Shown: piece after piece, positions 32,556 through 44,607 of the stretch
Position numbering within the stretch: position 1 is the first letter of the stretch
Layout: each line of letters begins with the position of its first letter
Source: Fistulifera solaris
Taxonomy: Eukaryota; Bacillariophyta; Bacillariophyceae; Naviculales; Stauroneidaceae
Reading direction: 5' to 3'
Assembly (NCBI GenBank): GCA_030295235.1
Contig: AP026140.1
Location: forward strand, 248,001-312,000
Length of the DNA: 64,000 nucleotides
The notes under the pieces: generated by a model
Told to the model about the DNA's origin: nothing
Seen by the model: only the letters and a program-made list of their open reading frames with translations
The model's database searches: none
Translations under genes and position numbers: made by a program

Positions 32556-33003
32556 TAAAGTACTTGATATGTATTAGAAAGGTAGCTTCAGTTTTTGGTT
32601 AATTGAGTACTACGTACTATTATCACTTCGAAAGTTGTTACCCTTAGTGTTGCGTGACCGAGTCCAGTTTGTTCACGAGACGCACTCGATGCTCGATGTT
32701 GTGACTTGTGACGCAGAAATTCGATGAGTTGGTCATTCCCGTGGAACAAAAACGGATGATGTGTTCATCGCAGTCATCCAAAACGAGAGGATTTGATTGG
32801 CTAAAATCGCCGTTGAAAATTAGAGTATAGGATAATATTGTATAGTTTTTCCGTTCTGACTTTTACCTCATCCACGCAACAACACGAGAAAACCCGTCCC
32901 TCTCAAAATCGCGGAAGCAAAAAAATTGTTCAACCTCGTCATCAAAATCGCCCATCAACTCACATCCAGCAATTATCATTCATATCTCTACCTACCATCT
33001 ACC
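32556..33003. other. Intergenic / promoter of the LHC gene
   Basis: 448 bases between the ABCG gene and the LHC gene. The last ~120 bases are an A/C-rich, G-poor leader typical of diatom 5' UTRs. No repeat is noticed. Confidence 0.4.
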
Positions 33004-33856
33004 ATGAAACTTTCTGCTGCCACCTTTTCGCTTCTTTTCCTCAGCCCGGTTCTCGGCTTCGCACCAAATAAGGTTTCGAGAACGTCCACTGCCTTGAAGA
33101 ATGACCTGTTTAAAGAGCCTAGTGGCGACAAGAAGAATGAAATGTCTAAAGCGCTTCCCTTTGTCAAACGACCGAAACTACTGGATGGAACCCTCGCAGG
33201 AGATGTAGGCTTTGAGTAAGTGTGCAGTTGTTTGGAATGATTTTGCTTGATACTCTGACTTCTCACTTTGCAGTTTTTCCCTCTGACAGTCCTTTTGGCT
33301 TTGCCGGAAACGACATTCCCACTCTCGTTTACATGCGGGAGGCTGAGATCAAGCACTGCCGCTTGGCCATGCTTGCTGTGGTCGGATGGCCCATCGCTGA
33401 GCTTTTTGATAAGCCCATTGCCGAGACGTTGGGCTTGCCGACCGCTTTGACCAAGTCGGGAGCTTCTCCGTCAGTCCTCAATGGTGGATTGGATCGAATC
33501 GATATTGCCTACTGGGTAAGTAATGCGGGCAGTGATCATATCAAGTACCAATTAATAGGCTTCAACTCACTTGAGCTCTCTGCTAGGTTGCGGTGGCTGC
33601 TTTGGCCGGAATTGTCGAGCTGGAGAATGCTAAAGTCAAAGAAGCGAAAGGAAAGAAATACACACCGGGCGACTGCGGATTCGACCCCCTTAACTTATAT
33701 CCTAAGAGCGACGCGGATAAGAAAGTAATGCAGACCAAAGAAATAAAGCATGGCCGTGTTGCCATGATGGCGATTTTGGGCTTCGTCGCCCAGGAAGCTC
33801 TCTACCGAATCCCTGTCGTTCAAGAGACGCCAATGTTTTTCAAGCCAATTTTCTAA
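33004..33856 (+). CDS. Light-harvesting complex (FCP-like) protein, three exons
   Basis: Thylakoid antenna protein of about 235 residues. Exons are 33004-33215, 33290-33515 and 33587-33856, all in phase. The signal peptide ends LGFAP, a plastid-type site. Helix 1 carries REAEIKHCRLAMLAVVGWPI and helix 3 KEIKHGRVAMMAILGFVAQE, with the Glu-Arg pairs and chlorophyll ligands. The middle helix begins IAYWVAVAALAGIVELENAK. The segment PGDCGFDPLNLYP before helix 3 is more like red-lineage Lhcr-type proteins than the Lhcf protein at 15457. This gene's introns, contrasted with that intronless gene, also fit a different subfamily. Exact subfamily is inferred. Confidence 0.92.
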
Positions 33857-34290
33857 ACAATAAAGAATTGTGCATTGTGTGATTTAAATTTGCTACTATG
33901 TCTAGGTTTGAAGCTTGAGTTATAAGTTTCATTTCGTGAAGCGTAGCATTCATAACCAGGTACTATCATGTAAAGTGTAGCAAACTTTTTTCACTATTGA
34001 CTGAACTGACATCGAGTCACGTGTCCCGAACAATCTTTGACCTAATTATTCCTTTAAGACTATAAAAAGTCTTTAGCTCATTCCAAGCAGCGAGGATTCG
34101 CCGTAATGTACGCGCTTTCATAGGAAAAATATATGCTAAACATTAAAAAAATAGATGCTATTGTTCTTATTGGTTTGAATGATTTTTGGATAAGCCTTAG
34201 CAAGAAATTCCGTCGATTGCCTGTTTACTCCAAAAGACTATAGACTACCACGTAGGTGCTATATATAATGGTAGTTACGGGAAAATAAAA
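33857..34290. other. Intergenic region without recognisable content
   Basis: 434 AT-rich bases downstream of the LHC gene. I see nothing in it beyond a probable polyadenylation region (AATAAAG at 33859). Confidence 0.35.
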
Positions 34291-34745
34291 TCGCAACAAT
34301 GATGATTTTTCACGTCGAAAATCCGAGGGTCGACATTATGAATTTCCACTATGAAACGGAGTGTTGGTTTACGCCAGCCAAGAATGGATTGTACACTAGT
34401 CATGAGTCATGAACCGAACAACAAAGGAATCCGTTTTGCGTCTCTCGCATCCGTCCATTGTTATTCAAATTCGAATATAATCATATTTACGGATAAGTTA
34501 AGTCGCAACAATGATGATTCTGAACTACTTTTTAAAAAAGTTTCTTTTATTTTCACGTCGAAAATCCGAGGGTCGACATTTTGAATTTCCACTATGAAAC
34601 GGAGTGTTGGTTTACGCCAGCCAAGAATGGAATGTACAGTAGTCATGAGTCATGAACCGAACAACAAAGTAATCCGTTCTGCGTCTCTCGCATCCGTCCA
34701 TTGTCCATTGTCATTTAACTGCGAATATAATCATACTCCTGGAGT
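34291..34745. repeat. Tandem duplication, two copies of ~213 and ~242 bp
   Basis: CGCAACAATGATGATT opens both copies (34291 and 34504). TTTCACGTCGAAAATCCGAG through TCTCGCATCCGTCCATTG then repeats with few mismatches. Copy 2 has about 30 extra bases (CTGAACTACTTTTTAAAAAA...) after the opening. The open frames at 34351-34584 and 34594-34806 begin alike but diverge downstream, which marks them as passengers of the duplication. Confidence 0.85.
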
Positions 34746-35162
34746 AATTACGATAGCTATTGTCAAAAAGATTGTCTTCCGCATTGGATCATCATCACGA
34801 CGGTAAAACTTTTCCGCCATGCATTTACCATTTACTCATGATGCAGGCGTCAGCGACAATGTACATATCAGTCGATAGTAATTCGATGTCCGGGTTACCT
34901 GTACGGAACAACTACTAGTACAAGTACAGTACCTGTTTTTATTGCCTCGTCCTTTTTTTGGATGAAACGAAAAAGAAAGTGCGGCGGTAAAATAGCAGCA
35001 AACCATCTTTGTCGCAAGTCCTAGCAATTCCAGCGGTTATAAGCAGCGAAGTTTTTACACGAACGCGCGAGAATAATTACCGATTCGAATCGATTGTTCT
35101 CCAGCATTTTCGTGATTCACTTCTCAAAGATACGTTGAAGCTTATAAACAATCGGAGGGAAC
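34746..35162. other. Upstream region of the bromodomain-PWWP gene
   Basis: 417 bases with no recognised element. It contains GTACAAGTACAGTACCTG-type short repeats near 34910-34935 and the likely 5' leader. Confidence 0.35.
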
Positions 35163-38100
35163 ATGTGGAACGGCAACAACAATCCGAACGATCATCGGAA
35201 TCGACATTACCCACCGCAGCCACCGCCAGGCTATCATTACCGTCAATCGCCTCCTACGTACCCCGATCCGCGATATCCCCCGCATCCTCCTCCTCCCTAC
35301 GGTTACGGTGGTCCTTATTGGCCTCCGCCGCATCATCCGCACGGTAGTGAACGCCCCCGGAGCGGCAGTCACGGAGAGAACGTGTATTACCCGGAAGTCC
35401 GGCACCGTTCCGGAGACAGAGAAGAAGATAGGTTTGTGCCCGTCGCACACCCGGATGATGACGAGGAGGTCGCGGATGTCGCCGTGAGTGAAGTAGCTCC
35501 CCGAGGAAAGCCGGAAGCCATGGCGCAAGCATTGGCGGCCGCAAAAATTGAGACAAAGCGTGAAGAAATTGCGGAAATGAAACGCAAAGAGGAGGAACGC
35601 ATGAAGTTTGACGACGACATGGAGGAAGATCCTGTCATGGACGTGGAAGTCGAGGCAGAACCCATTCCAGAAGAAGACGAAGATGACGCCATTGCCGAGC
35701 CAGTAGTTCAGTCATCGTCGTCGATCATCAAGAAACCATCGGAAACGAAAAGAAAAGTCCTACCCGCAAGAAGAAACCAAAGCCGCCGATGTCATCGTCG
35801 AGGTTTGGAAGGGGCCGGCTCAAATCTTTTGAGTCGCCCGGTGGATCCTGTTACCGAAGTGGAGTGGGAAAATTTGGATGCTTTGATGAATCAATTCTGC
35901 CGCGTTCCTTTGTTGGCAGAATTCAGTCGTCCTGTCTCGCTTTTACACCCAGAAGTAAGCATTTCGTAGGGAATGCAGCATTGTTGAGCGATTTACCGGA
36001 CTAACAACGACTTTTTCTGTTTATTGCAGCTTATTTCCACGTATTCAAAAATCGTCAAGCATCCATTGGATCTCGGCCATATATGCCGAGGCATACGTCG
36101 TCGGCAATACAAAAACCTTCGCGATATACGCCTAGACATGTGGCGCGTCTTTGCCAACTGCGTCAAGTATCATTCGCACCCGAACAACAAAGAGGCGGTC
36201 CCCTCCTTTGTTTCAATTGCCTTGCATTTGCGCGAATTCTTTAACAATTTGTGGAACGAACATATGCTACCCTCGGATCTTCCGGAGAACGCTTCTGACA
36301 CTATGAAAGAAATGTTTCAAACGAGACAAAAAGATCGCAAATCAATCATGGAAAGCTCGGGCGTGCTTTCCATTACTCCAAAGATCACCGGCGTTACGTC
36401 TCGTACAATCAAGAAATTCATCAAGGACGGTGGCCGGGTCGATGGGCTGGACAAAGATGCTGTCTTTGGGCCGGATGCAAAAGAAAAAGATAGAGATCTG
36501 GAAGTCGTCGTTGCGAATTTGACAAAGATCGGAGAAAAGGTGATGTCGTGGGATGAGGATTATACTCTTGAAAAATTTTACCAGGAGTTGAAAGCTGTCT
36601 ACACAGTTGATGTTCTGGAAGAGAATCCGGCTCTTCGCAATCGTATTGGCAACCGTATTACACGTATGTTTTGGAAATTGTTTTTGCCCTTGCACGAAGC
36701 AAATTCGAGAGGTGTGTCGCAGTCGAGTATCTGGGGCAACATCGCTGCGACTATCTGGGCCAGAGAAAGCAGTAAGAAACCATTTTGGCCGGCGATTTGC
36801 CTCGGAATTTTGGCTCCAGAAGACCAAAGAGAGTCGTGGCACGAAAGTATTACGCAGCGAAATGAAATGAGGCTCCCGGAGAAGCTTCGAGCGCCGTTGG
36901 AGGCGTCGCGAAACAAGTGTATCTTGGCACAACAGCGACAGCCCCTAAGTTACTTCATGGTTGAGTTTCTTGGAACCCACGAATTTATCTGGGTCCGCGA
37001 AACGGATATCATTGAAAACTTCGATGCTAGCAAAGACCCCAACAAAGATACTTCTTCTTCAAAGAAGAAGCGTGCGTCGAGAAGCGCAACGTCTAGTGTT
37101 ATTGGATCGAAGACTTACGCGACGGCCCTGGAGGAATGTACTTGGGCCATGGAAGAATACGAATCCGTGTTACAGGATTGTTACAATTACACAAGTGTTG
37201 GTGACACTGCCCAGGTCGATGAAGAAGAAGACGGCGATGATGTCAACTACAGCTACGCTGTGTTGGCACAGTCCGATGACGAAGCTGACGACGAAGATAC
37301 TCATGGATACGCTTATGATGATGCGACAATGTCCTTGTCGGATGTAGATGAAGCTAATTTCCTCTTGGAGCATGCAGGCTTACTAGACACTAGTTCCGAA
37401 GGGCGAAAGAATGCTAAAAAAGCGGGCACAGGCCATGAAGAAAAAGAATATCGAAAAGCACGGCGACACAAAGTCAAAGGGACGTAAAGATGTCAAATCA
37501 AAGAAAGACTCGAAACGAAAGGATGCCCAAAGGGCGAAAGACGAAAAAAAGCCGAGAAGCTCAGCGAGCAAAGGACTTGGACCGGGAGTTGAGGAAGGAA
37601 GAAAAGGAATTAGAAAAACGAAGAAAGAAGCGTATGCGAGAGCGAGAGAAGGCTCTTCGACTAGAGACCCGCAAAAATAAAAAGCGGAGGTCGAGTCTCG
37701 GTAATGAAGACGATGATCGCGGACTGACTCTCGATAAACGAGCCCGAGCGACGGCGATAGTAAAAGCGTATCTGACTCGGCTTGCGCAAGATGACGATTA
37801 TAAAAATCTTGGTATTGGTGGGGTAATGAACATCCCTGCGGTAATGATTGACTCCACTGGACTTCTCGGAATGGCACTCGCTTTTCGATCTGCTGCTGGC
37901 GAGATTCCTGTCCCCGATGATGGGGACGATTCGATGGCTAAATTGAAGCCCTGGGCTGCTGTTGACACGGAATCGCACAAAACAAGTGCTGAGCGTATTG
38001 AAGCTCTTCAGACCAAGATACGACTTCTAGAAGACCACATTGAGAAAAAGAGAATCAATATTAAGATACGAGAGGAGCTGACACAGGAAGCAATATCCAA

Positions 38101-38431
38101 ACGGATTCGTATGGAAGAGAGAATTGTTGCGGACGATGAGCTGGCGCGCCGCAATCCATACAAGAAAAAGAAGCGCTACCCTTCACCGAAATCGACGACG
38201 AAGTCGAATCTGTCAAAGGAAGCAAATGACGAGGCTGAAGACGACGAGGAGGAGGAGGAGGAAGAAGAAGATGATGCTGGAAGTGAGAAGCTAGGGAGGG
38301 AGGACGACGACAACGGTGACGATGAAGATGACGACGACGACAAAACTCTTGAAAGTACCAATCGCTCCGATGAAGATGTAGAGAGTGCAGCGTCAGCTGA
38401 CATCGACGCCATGGACGTTGAAAACTCTTAA
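35163..38431 (+). CDS. Bromodomain plus PWWP-like chromatin protein with charged C-terminus
   Basis: About 1,060 residues. A Pro/Tyr/His-rich N-terminus (PPHPPPPYGYGG) and an acidic coiled region precede a bromodomain: TYSKIVKHPLDLGHICRGIR, YKNLRDIRLDMWRVFANCVKYH and ALHLREFFNNLW. A PWWP-like domain follows (FWPAICLGILAP ... SYFMVEFLGTHEFIWVRETD). The tail is acidic, then Lys/Arg-rich and coiled, then acidic again (DDEEEEEEEEDD). The bromodomain exon joins at intron 35955-36030. Two breaks, at A6 37416-37421 and A7 37544-37550, each need one base fewer. The frame around 35750-35850 is also uncertain. By family knowledge it reads acetylated and methylated histones in the nucleus. Confidence 0.85.
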
Positions 38432-38476
38432 AGTGTACTCCCTATTTAGAATATCCTGCCATAGTCTCAATCATAA

Positions 38477-40259
38477 TTAATCGTTCACGGCATCCAAGTG
38501 GGGCTCGAATCGAAAATGATGATCTCTCTTGTTTTGTCTCATAATTTCGAGAAAAGTTTGCTCGTAGCCAGAGAAGATTAGATGATCTTGAGGATAAAAA
38601 ATAAATTAGCTTGACAAGTGCGAAAATCATTCCATGATATGTGGCTGCTGACACGACCTACCTTCTGCCATCCTACGTGTCACGTCAATCTCAGAGAAAA
38701 AATCATTCGGTACGTAGCATCCTGCCATGCCCACCCCGTCTCTATAAATATGGATCACTTTCCCAGGAACGAAAATCTGCGGCCTGATGCGATTTGTGAC
38801 ATCCCTTTCAATCAAATGACCAAAGTGCTCTCGAATGAGCGGAGTAATCGTCTTACGGATTTTGCGAACCGCATCATCGCTGAAAAGTACAGAGTTGAAA
38901 CCTTTCAGTGCTTTCAGAATGCTATCGATGTCTCGCTGACTATACGGAATCCAATCAAACTCCTGCATAAGACACAATTCACGTACGTGAAAAGATAAGA
39001 AAGAACGCTGCAATGTTCGTACCCAATACCGTACCCATGAAACGTACCACTAGATTGAGCAGAAGATTGGTAATTGTAGCCGCACTGCACCGCGGAATCG
39101 CATCCGAATCATTAACAACAGTGGTGATGAAAGTCGACTTTTCGGCCAAATCTTTGGAGAGGCACGCCGGGCAACCGAAACCAACGACCTCGACTTCGAA
39201 ATTGCTCAATTCGTTGAACTCGATACCTGCAATCGACGCTGCACCCGCGCCCAGCGAATGTCCCACTAATTTGAGTTTGATCTTGGACCTCCCCGCCTTT
39301 CTACAAATTTCTTCTAACGTTGCTCTATGTTTTTCGAATAAAAACTTTCCACCTTTCAATATGTAACCATGCGCCTTGCCTCCTCGATACCGTTCCGAAT
39401 CACACAAAATATCGGTGATCGCATCCGCAATGGATTTGGTTCCTCGCACCCCCATGATCACTTCCAAAGGCGGTGCCGTCAAAAATCCTTTCGTCTCTTG
39501 ATGACGCGGAATGGCGACATAATGCGCGGGCTCTCCGGGCGCACTGTCGACATTCGCATACACTAAATCTGCCGGGACGGCGGCTCCACTCAATCCTTTT
39601 TCAATGTCGGTGACCGTGTCCGCATACGCCAGTAGGGCCAATTCGAGATCGCGGTTGAGTTCATCCACCTTGTCCAAGTCAATGGTGGAACAAAATCGGT
39701 GCATGCGCGCCTTCCAACTCGGATTCTTTCGTTCATCTTCGCGCTCCAAGTAATATATAAAAGTTGTGGGTGTCAATTTGGACAAATCAATGCCTCCGAC
39801 ATATTTATCGGCGACTTGTTGAATGAGCGCGACGTACGTTTTGACCAATTCAAAGACTTCCTCAATGGTTAAATTATCGTGCAACTCTCCTTTTTGCATC
39901 TTGTCGCGGGCTTGTGCTACGAGATCCGCCAAAGCTTCATTTTTCGCTTCCTCATTCCCACTAATCAGTGACATGAAACCGGTCGCGATTTGTTGAAAGG
40001 CCATGATGGTCTCTTGCTCGCGTTTGTCTGGTGCGTCCGTTGTTTTGTCGTCGTCAAGTGCGACTGCTTTTTGGAAGGTCTCTTTGATATTAGCGATATC
40101 GAACGGAAAATCGGTCGGTGGGCGTTCTAATAGCGTTCGAGACGTGTGAAAGGATGTAGCAGCGACTACTGTAGCCAACAAGGCACGCGTCGTCGTTGCC
40201 GGAACGAAGATTCTTCGTGAAACGGACCTCCGTAACTTTGTCGCTGACGATCGAAACAT
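38477..40259 (-). CDS. Class 3 (fungal-type / DAG-lipase-like) lipase
   Basis: A serine hydrolase of about 540 residues, predicted to cleave acylglycerols. The nucleophile elbow is LKLVGHSLGAGAASIAG. The expected Asp lies in VVNDSDAIPRCS. The His candidate is in the last exon (EDHLIFSGYEQ), or in PGKVIHIYRDG. The start at 40259 opens a basic N-terminus (RSSATKLRRSVSRRIF), probably a mitochondrial presequence. Intron 1 (about 39022-38963) joins in phase only if the G3 before its donor is G2. Intron 2 (38661-38587) is in phase and extends the protein to the stop at 38477. The N-terminal 200 residues are helical and not part of the hydrolase fold. Confidence 0.87.
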
Positions 40260-40810
40260 GCGACCGGCTTTACCGGGAAATGATCTACTCTAATGAAGCC
40301 GATAGATCAGTCGATAACAAGGAGATCTTTTTAGCTGAAGGAAAAAGAGACCTTGGTTATAATAACAAATACTTGTAGTAGTAGCTTTGCGTTATTCATT
40401 CGCGGCTTTTTGCAACGGTTATTGGCATGGAAAAAAAAACGATGCAAGAGGTGCGAAAAAGTCGTCCGGTAAAAACGTGACTATACTTCATAGTGGTATA
40501 AAAACCTTCCATCCGGTACTCGCAGCGAAGAACGGAACGCTTTCCGCCTGTACTTTATAAACGATAGTGCAATGCGATCGATCCCAAACGCGACCGGGAA
40601 GAATAAGAGGGACGACGACGTCGACTTTATTTATTGCGACCGAATGGGGGCTTATCATGACGATAAAAGAGATTCAGTGCATTGATTTAGGTATAAAAAG
40701 TCAAATCAAAGCTCAAAGTTTGTCATAACAAAGCAAGGAAGGTTTTTGTCTGAAAAATAAACTCGTCAAATCGCGTAGAGAAGCCCTATTCCCCCGCAAC
40801 AATCATCATC
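40260..40810. other. Divergent intergenic region
   Basis: 551 bases between the lipase (minus) and the bZIP gene (plus). It has an A9 run near 40431 and a leader region before 40811. Nothing else is recognisable. Confidence 0.4.
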
Positions 40811-42734
40811 ATGCCTTCTCCGCGTACGGCTGCTTCGTTCACAGGAAAGCGTGAAAAACGTGTCGAATTTTCTCCGTCGCTTGAATCGATCGACCAGGAG
40901 CAATCCGAGTCACCGCACCATTCGAGTGCCGTCCCATGGGATACCGAGACAGGTACGGACTGCTGTGCTCTCGGATCTAATTATTGAAATGTGTTCTCTC
41001 GTTTCTCAGTCTTTTTGTGTCTTTTGTTTAGACCACATGCTCTCGTATTTTCTCGGCGGAGAAATGGGACACGGCCCAACTCCCACATTCTCGACGGCCG
41101 ACTCCTCGAGCAAAAAATATTACGAAGACGAGGAGGAGGCACCTCCGACGACACCGGCTGTTCCTTATTTTTATGCGGGGGCTCATCGTCGCAACAATAA
41201 TAAAACCGAATCGTCGTTGCAACCCATGGCCGCTTCCTTGATTACCGGTGGACCCATGGTCCGACAACAAATATTGCGACAGTCCTCCTCGACGCACACG
41301 ATGGATTCCTTGGAAAATCCTTCACCGATTTCACCCGCTGCCTTGATTGGGAATGCACACGAAAATTTAATGTTACCGCACAGTGATGATATTTCTCCCC
41401 TCATTGCCTTTCAACGGCAGCAGATGACGTCTTCGGATGCGAAGCCCATGGCGTTTTCGCAAACGATGGGAAATCGACAAGAAAGAGTGATTCCGCCACG
41501 ACCTCAGAACGGAGAAGTAACCTATCAAGATCCGAAAAACACCGAGACGAGTCAACAACAGCAACAACAACAACACATGGCTTGGTTACAAGAGATTAAT
41601 GCCCGCGCTAAAATGGCGGGTCCGTCGTCCACGAGTACACAGTTTGTAGCACCGCCCATGCCGATGCAACCCATGATGGCGTATTTTCCTCATCCTCATT
41701 TAATGGCGCAACACCCGTACTTGTTTGCGGCCGCCATGGCGCAACAACAGCAACAACAAGACTCTACAACTCCGGTCGAAAGTGAGGAGAAACGAGTGAA
41801 GCGTTTGGAACGCAATCGAGAGAGTGCTCGGAAAAGCCGTCGGAGGAAGAAGGAACGTTTGGAGACGTTGGAAGCCAAGGTGAACCAATTGCACGAGCAA
41901 ATCGAGAACGAACGCAAGACATTGATTCATGTCATGATTGAAAATACCAAGTCGTGGAGATGTGCGGAAATGGAGAAAGGACAGGTACCGTCCGAGCAGG
42001 TGGTTCGTTACACCAGTCCCTTTAGTCCCCTCACTCGTGCGGTCACGGAGTTTCAATACAATCGGTTACGGCAAGTGACGCTTCCGGGGTATCACAAATT
42101 CTTGTTGTGGTGTGTTTCACGAGAAGATGCTTTTTACACGTCGGCTCGAGAACAGTATGTTAAGCGTGTGGGGAACTCGGGAGGTGCCAACCGCTCGTCG
42201 GCCAACAAGATTAGTTCCAAACAGATCGGGGAAGAGTTGTTCAATGCTGGTACAAAGGTAGAAGAGAAAGAAGACCGACAGTTTCCGGCATCGTCGTTTA
42301 CGGATGATTATGAGAAAACGTGGCCATTGATATGTTTCGAAATGAAATTCAGCGTTGATCAGGAAGAGAAATTCATGGCATGTCGGAAGAAAGCCCGCGA
42401 GATTCCCAATTTGGATTACATTCAGTCGGAGACGACCACAGCGGTCCGGACGGTCGAAAGCTTGAGCTCGGCGGTCGAATCGGTCAGTTACGCCGTGGGG
42501 AGACGTGAAGAAGCATCGTTGAATTCCATTTTGACTCCGGCACAGACGGCTGCCTATCAAGGGTGGCTAGCGCGAAACCGTAATAAGTGTCATCAAGCTT
42601 TCCACCGAGCGCAAGTGGATCCGTTGCCGGCAGCAGCCACCAGCGAGGCGGGTGTCATTCCAGCCAAGGATACCTCTCTGGTCGACATCTGCCGACGACT
42701 GAATGAGGTTCTTCGAATTTCTAAGCCGCAGTGA
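40811..42734 (+). CDS. bZIP transcription factor with conserved stramenopile C-terminal domain
   Basis: About 614 residues. The first exon (40811-40952) starts MPSPRTAASF; the 79-base intron (40953-41031) has GTACGG and TTTAG ends and joins in phase, which places the true start upstream of the open frame at 40851. The N-terminal half is disordered with Gln and Met/Pro runs. The basic region is KRLERNRESARKSRRRKK (Asn, Ala, Ser and Arg contacts present), followed by a leucine zipper of about four heptads. C-terminal to it is a helical domain: TEFQYNRLRQVTLPGYHKF, SREDAFYTSA and ILTPAQTAAYQGWLARNRNK. It resembles a domain common in diatom bZIPs. Target genes are unknown. Frame is intact. Confidence 0.92.
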
Positions 42735-42924
42735 ATAGTGTTGAATTTGTGAAACCATTAAAGCTTTATAGACTATATCATTATACACGTAATCAATGGA
42801 AATAACAAACTTAGATTACAGTGACGCGTTGAGAAGTGTGGATTCGTTCGTTGTCAAAATCAAAAATCATATGATCCACGAAGCTCTCTTCGGCGAAAGA
42901 GCTATGCATTCAGCTATACTTCTT

Positions 42925-43783
42925 CTATCCTGTACTACCTTGAGAATGTATCGATCTAGATGCTTGGGCGTTCTCGTAATGCTGTGGCGGCGAAGGATAC
43001 TGGTTCCCAGGCGGAGGAGGATAAAACGGCTGATGACCTCCGCCCATCCAGTTTGGTCCGCTGGGATAAGAAGGTCCGTAATTTCGGTGCATGTGAGGGG
43101 GCATGTGATTTGGGGGACTTGCGTAATACCCTCGATAATCGGGCGGAGGAGGACCTTGGTGATAGGGCAATGGCGGAGGACCCAGCGATGGTGGTGATTG
43201 ATGGGAGTAATATGGCTGATGAGGAAATGGGGCCGTTGCCCTTGCTGCCGTTTCCGATGGACTGTTTGCCATGCCTCTTCCGAGATCGTTGTCGACTGGT
43301 GTTAACGTTGGAACCATCACGAGCACTTCCTGAAGGTAATCAAACATCATGTGAGTCTACAATTAGAAAACGAGGACACTTTAACATCATATCTCACTCA
43401 CTTTGTCATCTTTTTTCTTCTCCGTTTCGACCATGAATTCTTCTTAGCTCCATATTTTCGTTGTGTAACCTCCGAAGGACATCTACACTTTTCCCTATCA
43501 GATCCAAACGAGTCGATCCAGCGTTATCGACCGTATCCAAATCTGCTGCGTCCCCGACTGATTTCCTTCTTCGCTTTTGTTGCCGATTTGACATCGATTC
43601 CGATGCTTCCTCCGGATCTATCAAGGACAATATTGCCGCTAATTCGTCAAATGCGTTGGCTAAATCCGATCGGCGTTGTCTCTCGCGCTGTCGCTTTCGT
43701 TCCGATTTAGTCGACTCATCTCCGCCCGCAATATCAGCATCCAAATCTTCTCCCGTAAAAGCAGTCTCTCTTACGTTTTCCAT
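42925..43783 (-). CDS. bHLH transcription factor with Pro/Tyr-rich C-terminus
   Basis: About 260 residues in two exons (43783-43402 and 43329-42925; 72-base intron GTGAGT...TTCAG). Residues ~25-110 are a basic helix-loop-helix: basic region KSERKRQRERQRRSDL with the Glu/Arg pattern for E-box recognition, helix 1 ANAFDELAAILSLI, a long loop with a basic patch, and helix 2 TRLDLIGKSVDVLRRLHNEN. Exon 2 encodes a low-complexity Pro/Tyr/His/Gly tail (PPPPDYRGYY), a likely activation or condensate region. A T6 run at 43411-43416 has one base too many just before the exon end. It is convergent with the bZIP gene, 190 bases apart. Confidence 0.88.
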
Positions 43784-44607
43784 TCTATAATTAACACATT
43801 GCCTTCCTGAGTTTATTATTCGATTTGAATTTTAGATGCTCTATGTCGCAACTTCGGGTCGAGTGAAATCGAAAACCCAGAGTTTTTCGTCTACTTACCG
43901 TATGGACGAGAAATGACATTGCTGGCGGTCGCTGCTGCCAATAGTGAGTACCCTCTTTTCTACACAACAATCTTGCAATTTCAAATAATTAGGGGAGCTA
44001 AAGGCCTTTCACGGAAATGTGTCGTCATTGCCAGCGCACGTACGACTGAACTAGTATGAATAACGTACGTGTCCGATGAGGAAAAGAGCCTCACAACTCT
44101 ATCAAGCGCACGTGCCTTTTGTGATAACAGCGTGGCTTTCGGCTTTCATTACATTGGTATAAGGTTTTGTTTAAAGTCTTAGAGTTAAGGTTAACGGATG
44201 ATTTGCCCCTCCACCGCAAGACCGCACGTTTCGATCTGCGATACAAGGTGCGAAATAGATTGTGTACTACGCTCCCTAAGTATAAATAACTTCATCATAG
44301 TAAAATCCATCCTAATTTTGAGGAGATTCATTGAGTACCTTTTTCTCAGTACTCCAATGTCATAGTATCCGTCCGAGCGATCGAACTTACTGGACGCTGC
44401 TTGTTAACAAACGATTGCTCTTGGACGATAGGCAGTTTTCTTATTACACCTCACAAAACATTAGCGAGGGATGTTGGAAGTCACAATTAGGAAACCAGAC
44501 GTTGCGATGCGTTCGGAGAGTGATGCGTTTCAGCCTTGTTGCCGGGGCGATATTCGCTCTTCGAGAACACAAATGCAACAAGCCAATCTCTCTACAAGGA
44601 AGTGAGC
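43784..44607. other. Divergent intergenic region
   Basis: 824 bases between the bHLH gene (minus) and the Pro-Val protein gene (plus). It holds GCGCACGTACGACTG near 44034 and GCGCACGTGCC near 44105, which include ACGTAC and CACGTG cores of the kind bZIP and bHLH factors bind. A 104-codon open frame (44331-44645) overlaps the downstream gene and is probably leader sequence. Confidence 0.45.
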
